Assembly: GCF_036030735.1 (NCBI RefSeq)
Contig: NZ_CP107928.1
Location: forward strand, 248,001 to 312,000
DNA length: 64,000 nucleotides
Direction: 5' to 3'
Origin: Streptomyces sp. NBC_00425
Lineage (GTDB): Bacteria > Actinomycetota > Actinomycetes > Streptomycetales > Streptomycetaceae
A program made the position numbers and the translations under genes. The stretch's first letter is position 1. The number at the start of each line of letters is the position of its first letter. Of the stretch, positions 25,735 to 33,051 are shown piece after piece. The notes beneath the pieces were generated by a model, which worked only from the letters and a program-made list of their open reading frames with translations, was not told the DNA's origin and made no database searches.

Positions 25735-26238
25735 ATGAGCTGGCTTCCCGATGACTTCGTCCACCCCTCCCTGGTACCGCTGCCAGGCGGTGGTCATCAC
25801 CTGCGGCCGATCCGGGAGGCGGACACCCCGCTCGACTATCCGGCTGTGATGGGTTCGCGCCAGCGGCTGTGGACCATCTTCGGCCCGGCCTGGGGCTGGC
25901 CCGCGGCCACCATGACCTACGAGGCCGACCAGGCCGACCTTTTGCGGCACGAGAAGGAGATCGCCGCGCACCAGTCCTTCAACTACGCGCTGTTCGACGC
26001 GGCGGAGACAGTTCTGCTCGGCTGTGTCTACATCGACCCGCCGGAGAGAGTCGGCGCGGACGGCGAGATCTCCTGGTGGGTGGTGGACGAGCTGGTGGGC
26101 GGCAAGGTCGAGCAGGCCCTCGACGCGCTGGTGCCGCAGTGGATCGCCGCCGACTGGCCGTTCGAGCAGCCACGCTTCCTCGGCCGTGAGATCTCCTGGT
26201 CGGACTGGCTCGCCCTGCCGCAGCATCCCGACACGTAA
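25735..26238 (+). CDS. GNAT-like acetyltransferase
   Basis: A 167-residue protein from ATG 25735. It reads LVPLPGGGHHLRPIREADTP, QRLWTIFGPAWGWPAATMTY, SFNYALFDAAETVLLGCVYI, GEISWWVVDELVG and WPFEQPRFLGREISWSDW. This matches a common Streptomyces family annotated as GNAT N-acetyltransferase, although the acetyl-CoA loop (Q/RxxGxG/A) is degenerate. The substrate is unknown. Monocistronic. Confidence 0.75.
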   Translation: MSWLPDDFVHPSLVPLPGGGHHLRPIREADTPLDYPAVMGSRQRLWTIFGPAWGWPAATMTYEADQADLLRHEKEIAAHQSFNYALFDAAETVLLGCVYIDPPERVGADGEISWWVVDELVGGKVEQALDALVPQWIAADWPFEQPRFLGREISWSDWLALPQHPDT

Positions 26239-26734
26239 GCGGTAGGTGCCCCTACCGATCCCGAAGGCTGTCGGTCGATCGGGGGACTGCGGCGGTTTCC
26301 GCGCGTGGGCCGCGCGAGCGGCAGGCGAGGCGGGCGGCAGGCGAGGCGGGCGGTGCGGCACCCTTCGGACAGGCGTGCTGTTCCGACGTCGTAGGCGTCC
26401 GACCGGTGGGTTGGGGAAGGCTGCTGAGGGTCCGTCATGGGCCCGGACTTATGCACAATGCAGGCCTCAGAGGCGGGCCCGTCCCGCTCTTGAGTGAGAA
26501 CGGGGTCTGCGAACGAATTCAGGTCCGGCGCGGTACCGGCGACCCGTGATTGATATTGCTCGCGCAAAGGAACGTTTGTGACAGTTACCAGTCTTCGAAG
26601 TCGGCTGTGCAGATGACTGGAGTCGGATGCACTGAGCACGGCCTCCACTCGCGGGCCGCCGGCCCCGGCCCGCTGCTCAGTCGGGCGCGACCCCTTGTCA
26701 GGGTCATGGCCCTCTTCTACAGTCCCGGATACGG
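26239..26734. other. Intergenic region ahead of the cellulolytic island
   Basis: About 500 bases with no recognised gene. It contains tandem G/C-rich GGCGGGCGG-like units near 26320-26350 and ends at the CebR-type palindrome. Confidence 0.45.
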
Positions 26735-26760
26735 AGACTGTGGGAGCGCTCCCACAGTCT
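26735..26760. promoter_or_regulatory. CebR-type operator
   Basis: A 26-bp perfect palindrome with centre TGGGAGCGCTCCCA (26741-26754). This 14-mer is the well-known operator of CebR, the LacI-family repressor of cellulase genes in Streptomyces, released by cellobiose or cellotriose. It lies 78 bases upstream of the expansin-like gene. Confidence 0.9.
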
Positions 26761-26837
26761 GGTGCTCCAGCGCTCACTCCGAGAGGGGTCCCGCGCGAAC
26801 GTCACGGCGCCCCGTCACGAAGAAGGCGGATCCCCCC

Positions 26838-28148
26838 ATGCAGCTTCTTTCGATCCACCGCTCGCCCGCCCGAAAGCGCATTGCTGTGTTGCTGGCAGCG
26901 CTTTGCTGTGCCGCGTTACCCGTCGTGGCCGCGGCCGCCCAGCCGCCCGTGGCGAGCGCCGCCGCCACTGAGGTCTTGGGCAACGCGACCCACTTCGACG
27001 GGCTCGGGAGCCCCTACGGCGGCTGTGGTCTGCCGCAGCGCGAACTGGACAGCCAGGACTTCGTGGCGCTCAACGTGTTCAACACACCCGGCGACTACTC
27101 GGGCTCCTACCCGCGCCCGGTGCCGGACTCAAGAGAACCGATCAAGGGTGCCTTCGACAACGGCCGCAACTGCGGCCGCTGGGTCAAGGTCACCATCGGG
27201 GACTACTGCTCCGGCACCAACGACGGCGCCCCTGGCCAGCCCTTCTGCCGCAACGGCTCCTGGGTGGCCGACAAGTACAACGGGGCCACCCTGACCATGC
27301 TCGTCGCGGACAGCTGTGCCGATTCCAACGCCTGGTGCCGGGACGACCCGAACCACCTCGACCTGGCGACCGATTCCCTCAACCGCTTCCGGATCGGCGG
27401 CACCCCCGTGGGGGCGATGTACCCGGACCGCTGGAACAACCGTCATGTCTCCTGGAGCTTCGTCACGGCCCCGGACTACAGCGGCGACATCCGTATCGGC
27501 TTTCTCAGGGGAGCCCAGCGGTACTGGCCCGCCATCGCCGTCTCCCATTTGCCCAACGGCGTCCACGGCATCCAGTACCTGGCGAACGGCACCTGGACCG
27601 ACGCCACCATGAACAGCGACATGGGGCAGTCCTATGTCATCGGCGCGACGGCCTCCGGCGGAAGCGACTTCACCGTACGGATCCGCGACGCCGCCGACGC
27701 TTGGCTGGGCGGCGGCCGTACGTACTCCTTCTCGCTGCCGTCGGGCTGCGCGGGAGGCTGCTCGCAGGACTACACCGCCGTCCCCTACACCACTGACACC
27801 TCTGGAGGGACACCGCCTCCCACTCCCGCGCCGAGCCCCTCCGGCGACACCGCCTGCACGGCGCAGTGGAAGCTGACCGGCTCATGGCAGGGCGGGTACC
27901 AGACCGACGTCACGGTCACCAACAGGGGGTCCCGGCCGGTCACCAGCTGGTCGGTGCACCACACCATGCCGGGCGGTGTGACCGTGGCGAACCGCTGGAA
28001 CGCGGTGGTGGATCCGTCCCGCCCCGCCACCACCGTGCACAACGCCTCCTACAACGGCTCCCTGGCGCCGGGCGCGTCGACGACCTGGGGAATGACGCTC
28101 AACGGCGACGACCGAGACCTTGGCACACTCCTCTGCACCGCGTCCTGA
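26838..28148 (+). CDS. Bacterial expansin-like protein with CBM2
   Basis: A 436-residue secreted protein. The ATG at 26838 follows AGAAGGCGGA; earlier in-frame starts would precede the operator. The signal peptide is at residues 1-45 (ARKRIAVLLAALCCAALPVV, then ASAAA). The expansin-like double-psi barrel reads ATHFDGLGSPYGGCGLPQRE and LMLVADSCADSNAWC-like sequence, with an acidic HLDLATDSLNRF motif equivalent to the conserved Asp of expansins. A second beta domain (WSFVTAPDYSGDIRIGFLRG) follows, then a Pro-rich linker (about 320-335) and a C-terminal CBM2 (AQWKLTGSWQGGYQTDVTVT). It should loosen cellulose without hydrolysis. It leads the three-gene cellulose island under the CebR operator. 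Confidence 0.85.
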   Translation: MQLLSIHRSPARKRIAVLLAALCCAALPVVAAAAQPPVASAAATEVLGNATHFDGLGSPYGGCGLPQRELDSQDFVALNVFNTPGDYSGSYPRPVPDSREPIKGAFDNGRNCGRWVKVTIGDYCSGTNDGAPGQPFCRNGSWVADKYNGATLTMLVADSCADSNAWCRDDPNHLDLATDSLNRFRIGGTPVGAMYPDRWNNRHVSWSFVTAPDYSGDIRIGFLRGAQRYWPAIAVSHLPNGVHGIQYLANGTWTDATMNSDMGQSYVIGATASGGSDFTVRIRDAADAWLGGGRTYSFSLPSGCAGGCSQDYTAVPYTTDTSGGTPPPTPAPSPSGDTACTAQWKLTGSWQGGYQTDVTVTNRGSRPVTSWSVHHTMPGGVTVANRWNAVVDPSRPATTVHNASYNGSLAPGASTTWGMTLNGDDRDLGTLLCTAS

Positions 28149-28174
28149 CTCCCGTCGAGAGAGTGATCACGGCC

Positions 28175-29335
28175 ATGAATTCATTACGCGTGCCCCGCCA
28201 CCGGCTGCCTCTGTGGGCATTGGTTCTGACCGTGGTGGCGGTTGCCCTTCCCGTCATCGCGACGTCGCGCGCACAGGGCGCGGCGACGGGCTGCACGGTC
28301 ACGTACACCACCAACGAGTGGTCCGGCGGCTTCACCGCCCAGATCCGCGTCACGAATCTCGGCGCCGCCCTGAACGGCTGGCGGCTGGAGTGGGCCTACG
28401 GCGGCGACCAGCAGGTCACGTCCGCCTGGAACGCGCAGGTCACCCAGTCGGGCAGCGCGGTGACCGCCGTGAACGCCGCGCACAATGCCGTGCTCGGCGC
28501 CGGCGGGTCCGTGGACTTCGGCCTCCAGGGCACCTGGCGCACCGCCGACCCCGCCCCCACCGGCTTTGCCCTCAACGGCGCTCCGTGCGGCGGAACCGCG
28601 ACTCCCACGCCGACGCCGACGGCGACATCCACGGCGCCGGCCGAATGCGCCGGGGCCGGGGCGACGATCTGCTCCGACTTCGAGGACCAAGCCGGCACCG
28701 TGCCCTCGGGCGCCTGGCAGACCACGGCACCCGACTGCCAGGGAACGGGGAAGGTCAGCGTCGACACGTCCGTCGCCTACAGCGGCACCAGGTCGCTGCG
28801 CGTCGACGGCGGCGCCGGCTACTGCAACCACGTCTTCGCAGCCTCCACCCGCGATCTGTCCTCCGTCGGGCCCGTGGTGTACGTGCGGATGCGGGTCCGG
28901 CACACCACCGCCCTGCCCATCAACCACGTCACCTTCGTGTCCATGCCGGACGCCTCACAGGGCAGCAAGGCGCTGCGCGTCGGCGGGCAGAACGGCGCGT
29001 TGCAGTGGAACCGCGAGAGCGACGACGCGACGCTGCCGGAACAGAGCCCGGCGGGTCTCGCGCTCAGCACCCCGCTGGCGACCGGTCGGTGGCTGTGCCT
29101 GCGGTACCAGATCGACACCACCGCCCAGTCCATGCGCACCTGGGTCGACGACCAGGAGATCGCCGGACTGCGCGTGGACGGGGTGCCGACCCAGAACGTC
29201 GACGGGCAGTGGCTCGCCCGCAGGACCCCTCCCCGCCCCACCGGCCTGCGCCTGGGCTGGGAGAGCTACAGCACCGGGGACGACACTCTCTGGTTCGACG
29301 ACGTGGCCCTGGGCTCCTCACCGATCGGCTGCTGA
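28175..29335 (+). CDS. CBM2-tagged CIP1-like protein
   Basis: A 386-residue secreted protein starting at ATG 28175, 26 bases after the expansin gene, so probably in its operon. The signal peptide is at 1-36. Next come an N-terminal CBM2 (TGCTVTYTTNEWSGGFTAQI ... GFALNGAPC), a Thr/Pro linker (TATPTPTPTATSTAP), and a beta-jelly-roll domain with ICSDFEDQAGTVPSGAWQTT, DTSVAYSGTRSLRVDGGAGY, GGQNGALQWNRESDDATLPE and TLWFDDVALGSSPIGC. These match the fungal cellulose-induced protein CIP1 and its actinobacterial homologues, a polysaccharide-lyase-like fold with little known activity. It is an auxiliary of cellulose breakdown. Confidence 0.82.
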   Translation: MNSLRVPRHRLPLWALVLTVVAVALPVIATSRAQGAATGCTVTYTTNEWSGGFTAQIRVTNLGAALNGWRLEWAYGGDQQVTSAWNAQVTQSGSAVTAVNAAHNAVLGAGGSVDFGLQGTWRTADPAPTGFALNGAPCGGTATPTPTPTATSTAPAECAGAGATICSDFEDQAGTVPSGAWQTTAPDCQGTGKVSVDTSVAYSGTRSLRVDGGAGYCNHVFAASTRDLSSVGPVVYVRMRVRHTTALPINHVTFVSMPDASQGSKALRVGGQNGALQWNRESDDATLPEQSPAGLALSTPLATGRWLCLRYQIDTTAQSMRTWVDDQEIAGLRVDGVPTQNVDGQWLARRTPPRPTGLRLGWESYSTGDDTLWFDDVALGSSPIGC

Positions 29336-29526
29336 CGCCCGCATGGAATGTGCCGGGACGACCGGATCTGAACGCGCGACAGTTGTCGATTCCTTGATCC
29401 GTACGGCGCGCAGCACCCGCCTGGTGGACCGGTCAGCTGCAGGCCCACGGCCTGGGCCCTGGCTCACCCGTCCGTCGATCAGATGGGTATCAAGCTCATC
29501 GATCCCATACGCAACAAGGAGATCAG

Positions 29527-31023
29527 GTGAAACGTCGTCACACCTTGATAGCCACCGGCGCCGCCGGTGCACTGATCCTGGGTGGCCTTGTCATCGCCAC
29601 CCTGCCCGCATCGGCAGCCGTCACCGGCTGCTCGGTCGCGTACAAGGTGCAGAGCGAATGGCCGGGAGGGTTCACCGCGGACCTGGCCATCACCAATCTC
29701 GGCTCCCCCGTGCGAGGGTGGACCGCGACGTTCGACTTCCCGAACTCCGACCAGAAGGTCACCAACGGCTGGAGTGCCACCTGGGCACAGTCCGGAACCC
29801 ACGTGTCCGCCACCAACCTCGACTGGAACGGGACGCTGGACACGAGCGGGTCGGCGTCCATCGGGTTCAACGGTGCGTGGAAGGGCGCCAATCCGCAACC
29901 CGCATCGGTTGCGCTCAACGGCGTGACCTGTACCGGCTCGGTGACATCCCCGACCCCCAGCCCCACCACCACTGCGACCGGCGGTCCCAGCGGTCCGGCG
30001 CCGGAGCTGAAGGTTTCCGGCAACAGGATCGTCACCGCGAGCGGCAAGCCGTACCGACTGCTGGGCGTGGACCGCTCCAGCGGTGAATACGCTTGTGTTC
30101 AGGGCAAGGGACTGTGGGACGGCGGCCCGGTCGACCAGGCTTCCGTCGACGCGATGAAGACCTGGAACATCCACGCGGTGCGTGTGCCGTTGAACGAGGA
30201 ATGCTGGCTCGGCCTCAACGGCTCGCCCAAGGGGGCCGCTTACCAGCAGGGCGTCAAAGATTACGTCAACCTGCTGGTCGCCAATGGCATCACCCCGATC
30301 CTCGACCTGCACTGGACGCGGGGCGCCTATACCAACGGGCCGGACTGGCACTGCAAGGACGCCACCGCGACCTGCCAGAAACCCATGCCGGACGCGCAGT
30401 ACGCCCCCCAGTTCTGGACCGGTGTCGCCAACACCTTCAAGGGCAATGACGCCGTCGTCCTCGATCTGTTCAACGAGCCGTACCCGGAGATCGCCGCCGG
30501 CTGGGACAAGACCGTCGGCTGGCAGTGCTGGCGCGACGGCGGCACCTGCACGGGCCTCCCGTACGAGACGGCGGGCATGCAGGACCTGGTCGACGCGGTC
30601 CGGGCCACCGGCGCGACCAACGTCCTCATGCTGGGTGGACTTGAGTGGGCCAACGACATGCGCGAGTGGCTGACGCACATGCCGAACGACCCGCTGAACA
30701 ACATCGCCGCGTCATGGCATTCGTACAGCTTCAACGCCTGTGCGACAGTGTCCTGCTGGGACAGCCAAGTCGCGCCGCTCGCCCAGCACGTGCCGGTCGT
30801 CATCGGTGAGTTCGGCCAGGACAACTGCGGCTTCGACTACATGCAGCAGTTGGTGGACTGGGCCGACGCGCACAACATGAGTTATCTCGCATGGACCTGG
30901 AACCCCTGGGGCTGCAGCAATGGTGGTGTGCTCATCAAGGACTGGGCGGGCACCCCGGAGCCCGGCGTCGGAGAGGGTCTGAAGGCCCACCTGATCAGCC
31001 AAGACCCCTACTCGACCCCATAA
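29527..31023 (+). CDS. GH5 endoglucanase with N-terminal CBM2
   Basis: A 498-residue secreted cellulase starting at GTG 29527 after AAGGAGA. The signal peptide is at 1-31. The CBM2 covers about 32-138 (GCSVAYKVQSEWPGGFTADL ... NGVTC), followed by a Ser/Pro/Thr linker and the GH5 (beta/alpha)8 barrel. The barrel has acid/base Glu317 in VLDLFNEPYPE, nucleophile Glu428 in VVIGEFGQDN, IPVR-like RVPLNEECWLG and the late Trp motif YLAWTWNPWGC. It should cut internal beta-1,4-glucan bonds and stay bound to cellulose through the CBM2. There is a 191-base gap from the CIP1-like gene and no second CebR palindrome was seen, so control may be by read-through. Confidence 0.92.
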   Translation: MKRRHTLIATGAAGALILGGLVIATLPASAAVTGCSVAYKVQSEWPGGFTADLAITNLGSPVRGWTATFDFPNSDQKVTNGWSATWAQSGTHVSATNLDWNGTLDTSGSASIGFNGAWKGANPQPASVALNGVTCTGSVTSPTPSPTTTATGGPSGPAPELKVSGNRIVTASGKPYRLLGVDRSSGEYACVQGKGLWDGGPVDQASVDAMKTWNIHAVRVPLNEECWLGLNGSPKGAAYQQGVKDYVNLLVANGITPILDLHWTRGAYTNGPDWHCKDATATCQKPMPDAQYAPQFWTGVANTFKGNDAVVLDLFNEPYPEIAAGWDKTVGWQCWRDGGTCTGLPYETAGMQDLVDAVRATGATNVLMLGGLEWANDMREWLTHMPNDPLNNIAASWHSYSFNACATVSCWDSQVAPLAQHVPVVIGEFGQDNCGFDYMQQLVDWADAHNMSYLAWTWNPWGCSNGGVLIKDWAGTPEPGVGEGLKAHLISQDPYSTP

Positions 31024-31320
31024 CCGAGTGCCCAGGTTCTCGCCCGGGTCGTCGACGGCGCACCGGCCGGTGCGGAGATCGTGCTTGGTCGGTGTCTGCC
31101 TGCGCCCCGACACGGTCGACCCCCGGGGTGGTGGTCGGCAGGGAGCTGGACATGTACGGGCCGTTCGGCGGCAGCCCGGGTGAGTACCGCCAGACGCTCA
31201 TGGTCGGGCCCGTGGTCGCCCCACCACGGCAGTCCGGCCCGGCCGTGTGCCGCCCCCTGGCAATGAGCCGTTTTCAACTTGGAGGCCGGGTTGGAGATCG
31301 GCTCGTGTAGCCTCCGGCGC

Positions 31321-31520
31321 ATGTCTTCCGCGCTGGACCACGCGATGATCGACAAGATTGCGGCCGAGATCGACGATTAGCTGATCGGGATGCGCCGCGA
31401 CATCCACCGGCATCCCGATCTTGCCGGTGAGGAGCGGCGCACATCAGCACTGGTCGCCGAGCGGCTTCGCGCCGCGGGTCTGGCCGTGGTGACCGACGTG
31501 GGCGGCCATGGTGTGGGTCA
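31321..31520 (+). pseudogene. M20 amidohydrolase N-terminal fragment
   Basis: The ATG at 31321 reads MSSALDHAMIDKIAAEIDD, hits TAG at 31378-31380, then continues in frame LIGMRRDIHRHPDLAGEERR and TSALVAERLRAAGLAVVTDV. This is the typical start of M20 aminoacylase/amidohydrolases. It ends near GGHGV. The stop and the missing remainder make it a remnant. Confidence 0.65.
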
Positions 31521-31614
31521 CCTCTGCTTTGCCCGCTGGATGGGCGGCAGAGCCCAAGTTATGGACAGGGTTTGCGGCTGTTGTCCGCACTGCCGGACTG
31601 GATGTTCTTGCAGA

Positions 31615-31692
31615 GTTACGCGGCGCGGATCGCGGCGACGTACCCGCTCGAGCCGGCACCAAGGACGATGACGTCGTAGTGCGCGCTCATGA
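31615..31692 (-). pseudogene. Dihydrolipoamide dehydrogenase N-terminal scrap
   Basis: The reverse strand from 31692 reads MSAHYDVIVLGAGSSGYVAA, then IRAA and a stop. This is the FAD-binding start of E3-type dehydrogenases (normally VLGAGPGGYVAAIRAAQLG). Only about 25 residues remain. Confidence 0.5.
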
Positions 31693-31738
31693 GTGCCCCT
31701 TTCCAGGGGGTTCGATGGTTGGCTCGTGGAGCGAGTGG

Positions 31739-32368
31739 TCATGCCGCGCGGTGGTGGGGTGCCAGAGTGGCGTGGATCTGGTCGCGGATGTCGGCGAGGA
31801 AGGCTTCATCGCTGCGGTGCAGGTAAACGGTGGCGGTGGCGGTGGCGGTGATGTGGATGATCGCGGTGATCACCCGCGCCAGCGTCGCCGCGTCGGCGGC
31901 ATGGATGTACTCGTTGCGGGTGAGCAGGCCGGTGATGCCGTCCTCGAGGCGGCCGGCAAGGGCTAGACCCGCTTGCCGGTAGAGCTCGGCCGGGTCACCG
32001 AAGACGAGTTCGTGCAGGTATGTGCGGCCGTTCTCGGTGTGCTCCCTCAGGCACGCCACCACGGGACGGAGGAGAGCGACGACCGGCTCCAGTACGCCCT
32101 GCCCGACGGCGGCGTTCGCGGCGGCGAGGCCGACGTCGATGGCGGCGGCGAACTTCTCGTTCTGCACCATGATCAGCAACTCGGCCTTCGTGGACGCGTA
32201 CAGGTAAAGAGTGCCGATCGCGACGTCGGCCCGGTGGGCGATCTGCTGTGTCGTGACCCCGTTGACGCCGTGTTCGGCGAACAGTTCACGGGCCGCGGTC
32301 ATGATGCGCTCGCGCTTGGCCTGTTGGGCCCGCTCGCGGCGCCCGATCGGCATGTGGCCGCGTCCCAT
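31739..32368 (-). CDS. TetR/AcrR-family regulator
   Basis: A 209-residue protein; the start is placed at ATG 32368 after GGGAGG, not at the longer in-frame start. The HTH reads ERIMTAARELFAEHGVNGVT and TQQIAHRADVAIGTLYLYAS. The ligand domain (about 60-209) includes VVALLRPVVACLREHTENGR and a Thr/Ala-rich late helix. No partner gene is adjacent: remnants lie on one side and a small membrane gene on the other. It may be autoregulated through the inverted repeat just upstream. Confidence 0.85.
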   Translation of the reverse strand: MGRGHMPIGRRERAQQAKRERIMTAARELFAEHGVNGVTTQQIAHRADVAIGTLYLYASTKAELLIMVQNEKFAAAIDVGLAAANAAVGQGVLEPVVALLRPVVACLREHTENGRTYLHELVFGDPAELYRQAGLALAGRLEDGITGLLTRNEYIHAADAATLARVITAIIHITATATATVYLHRSDEAFLADIRDQIHATLAPHHRAA

Positions 32369-32391
32369 GGGACCTCCCTTGACAATAATTC

Positions 32392-32403
32392 TGAGTAGAC
32401 TCA
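32392..32403. promoter_or_regulatory. Inverted repeat upstream of the TetR gene
   Basis: TGAGT-AG-ACTCA lies 24 bases before the TetR start in a locally A/T-rich patch. It is a short but perfect operator-like dyad, a candidate autoregulatory site. Confidence 0.4.
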
Positions 32404-32644
32404 TACCGTCGGCCGGCTTCCAGGCACCGACCGCAGCCGGTTCCGGCTTGCGTTGAAACGCGCCGTCACCCCTCACCCGGCGGGCCTACGGGCTGCCGGC
32501 GGAGAATACGAAGCGGCCCCTCCCCTACAGCTGCAAGACGCTACTGGCGGTACCGGGGCGGGTGACGTCGGCTTTCCGCGCCCGTGGCCGTGAAGGCCGA
32601 CGGTGTGTTCGGGGGTCCGGTCACACCGTCGGCCGCACCACCGG

Positions 32645-32863
32645 TCACCGCGAGCGAGATCCGCCCAGCATCGCGTGCAGCGCGCTCAGCAGTGCCGTCA
32701 GAACATGCCGCGCAGCGGTGCGGCGACATGGGCGGGCGCTCCACACCGCGGGCAGCACCACGCCGACGTACAAGAGCAGGAACATCACCATCCCTGCCGC
32801 CCCGGCTCGTCCGAGCATCTCGATGACGCCGTTCAGGATCGAGCGCCACATTCCCGTCGCCAT
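32645..32863 (-). CDS. Small single-span membrane protein
   Basis: A 72-residue product starting at ATG 32863 after GGGGGAAGC; the longer frame has no site. It begins MATGMWRSILNGVIEMLGRA and has one strong membrane span (GMVMFLLLYVGVVLPAVW, about residues 26-43). A basic tail follows (SARPCRRTAARH) with a second weak amphipathic helix. No family was recognised. It is divergent from the NB-ARC/TPR gene with 188 bases between, so the two may be co-regulated. Confidence 0.6.
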   Translation of the reverse strand: MATGMWRSILNGVIEMLGRAGAAGMVMFLLLYVGVVLPAVWSARPCRRTAARHVLTALLSALHAMLGGSRSR

Positions 32864-33051
32864 GCTTCCCCCTGGATGTCTAGGTGGGTCGTTTGACCGT
32901 GGTGCGACGGTCTCCGTCCAGGGCGGTGTCCATGAACCCCCATCAGGCGAGTTGGACAGTTTCAACACACATTGCGCTGGTCGGCCCCTAGGCTGCCGAG
33001 CGTGTCCGGAAGGGGGTTCTGGACAGTTGGACACCGGGGGTCGGGGGCTGG

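Noticed and set aside
31059..31074. 16-bp palindrome after the GH5 gene as a terminator
   Set aside because: It has no loop, so it cannot form a normal hairpin; likely chance in G/C-rich DNA.
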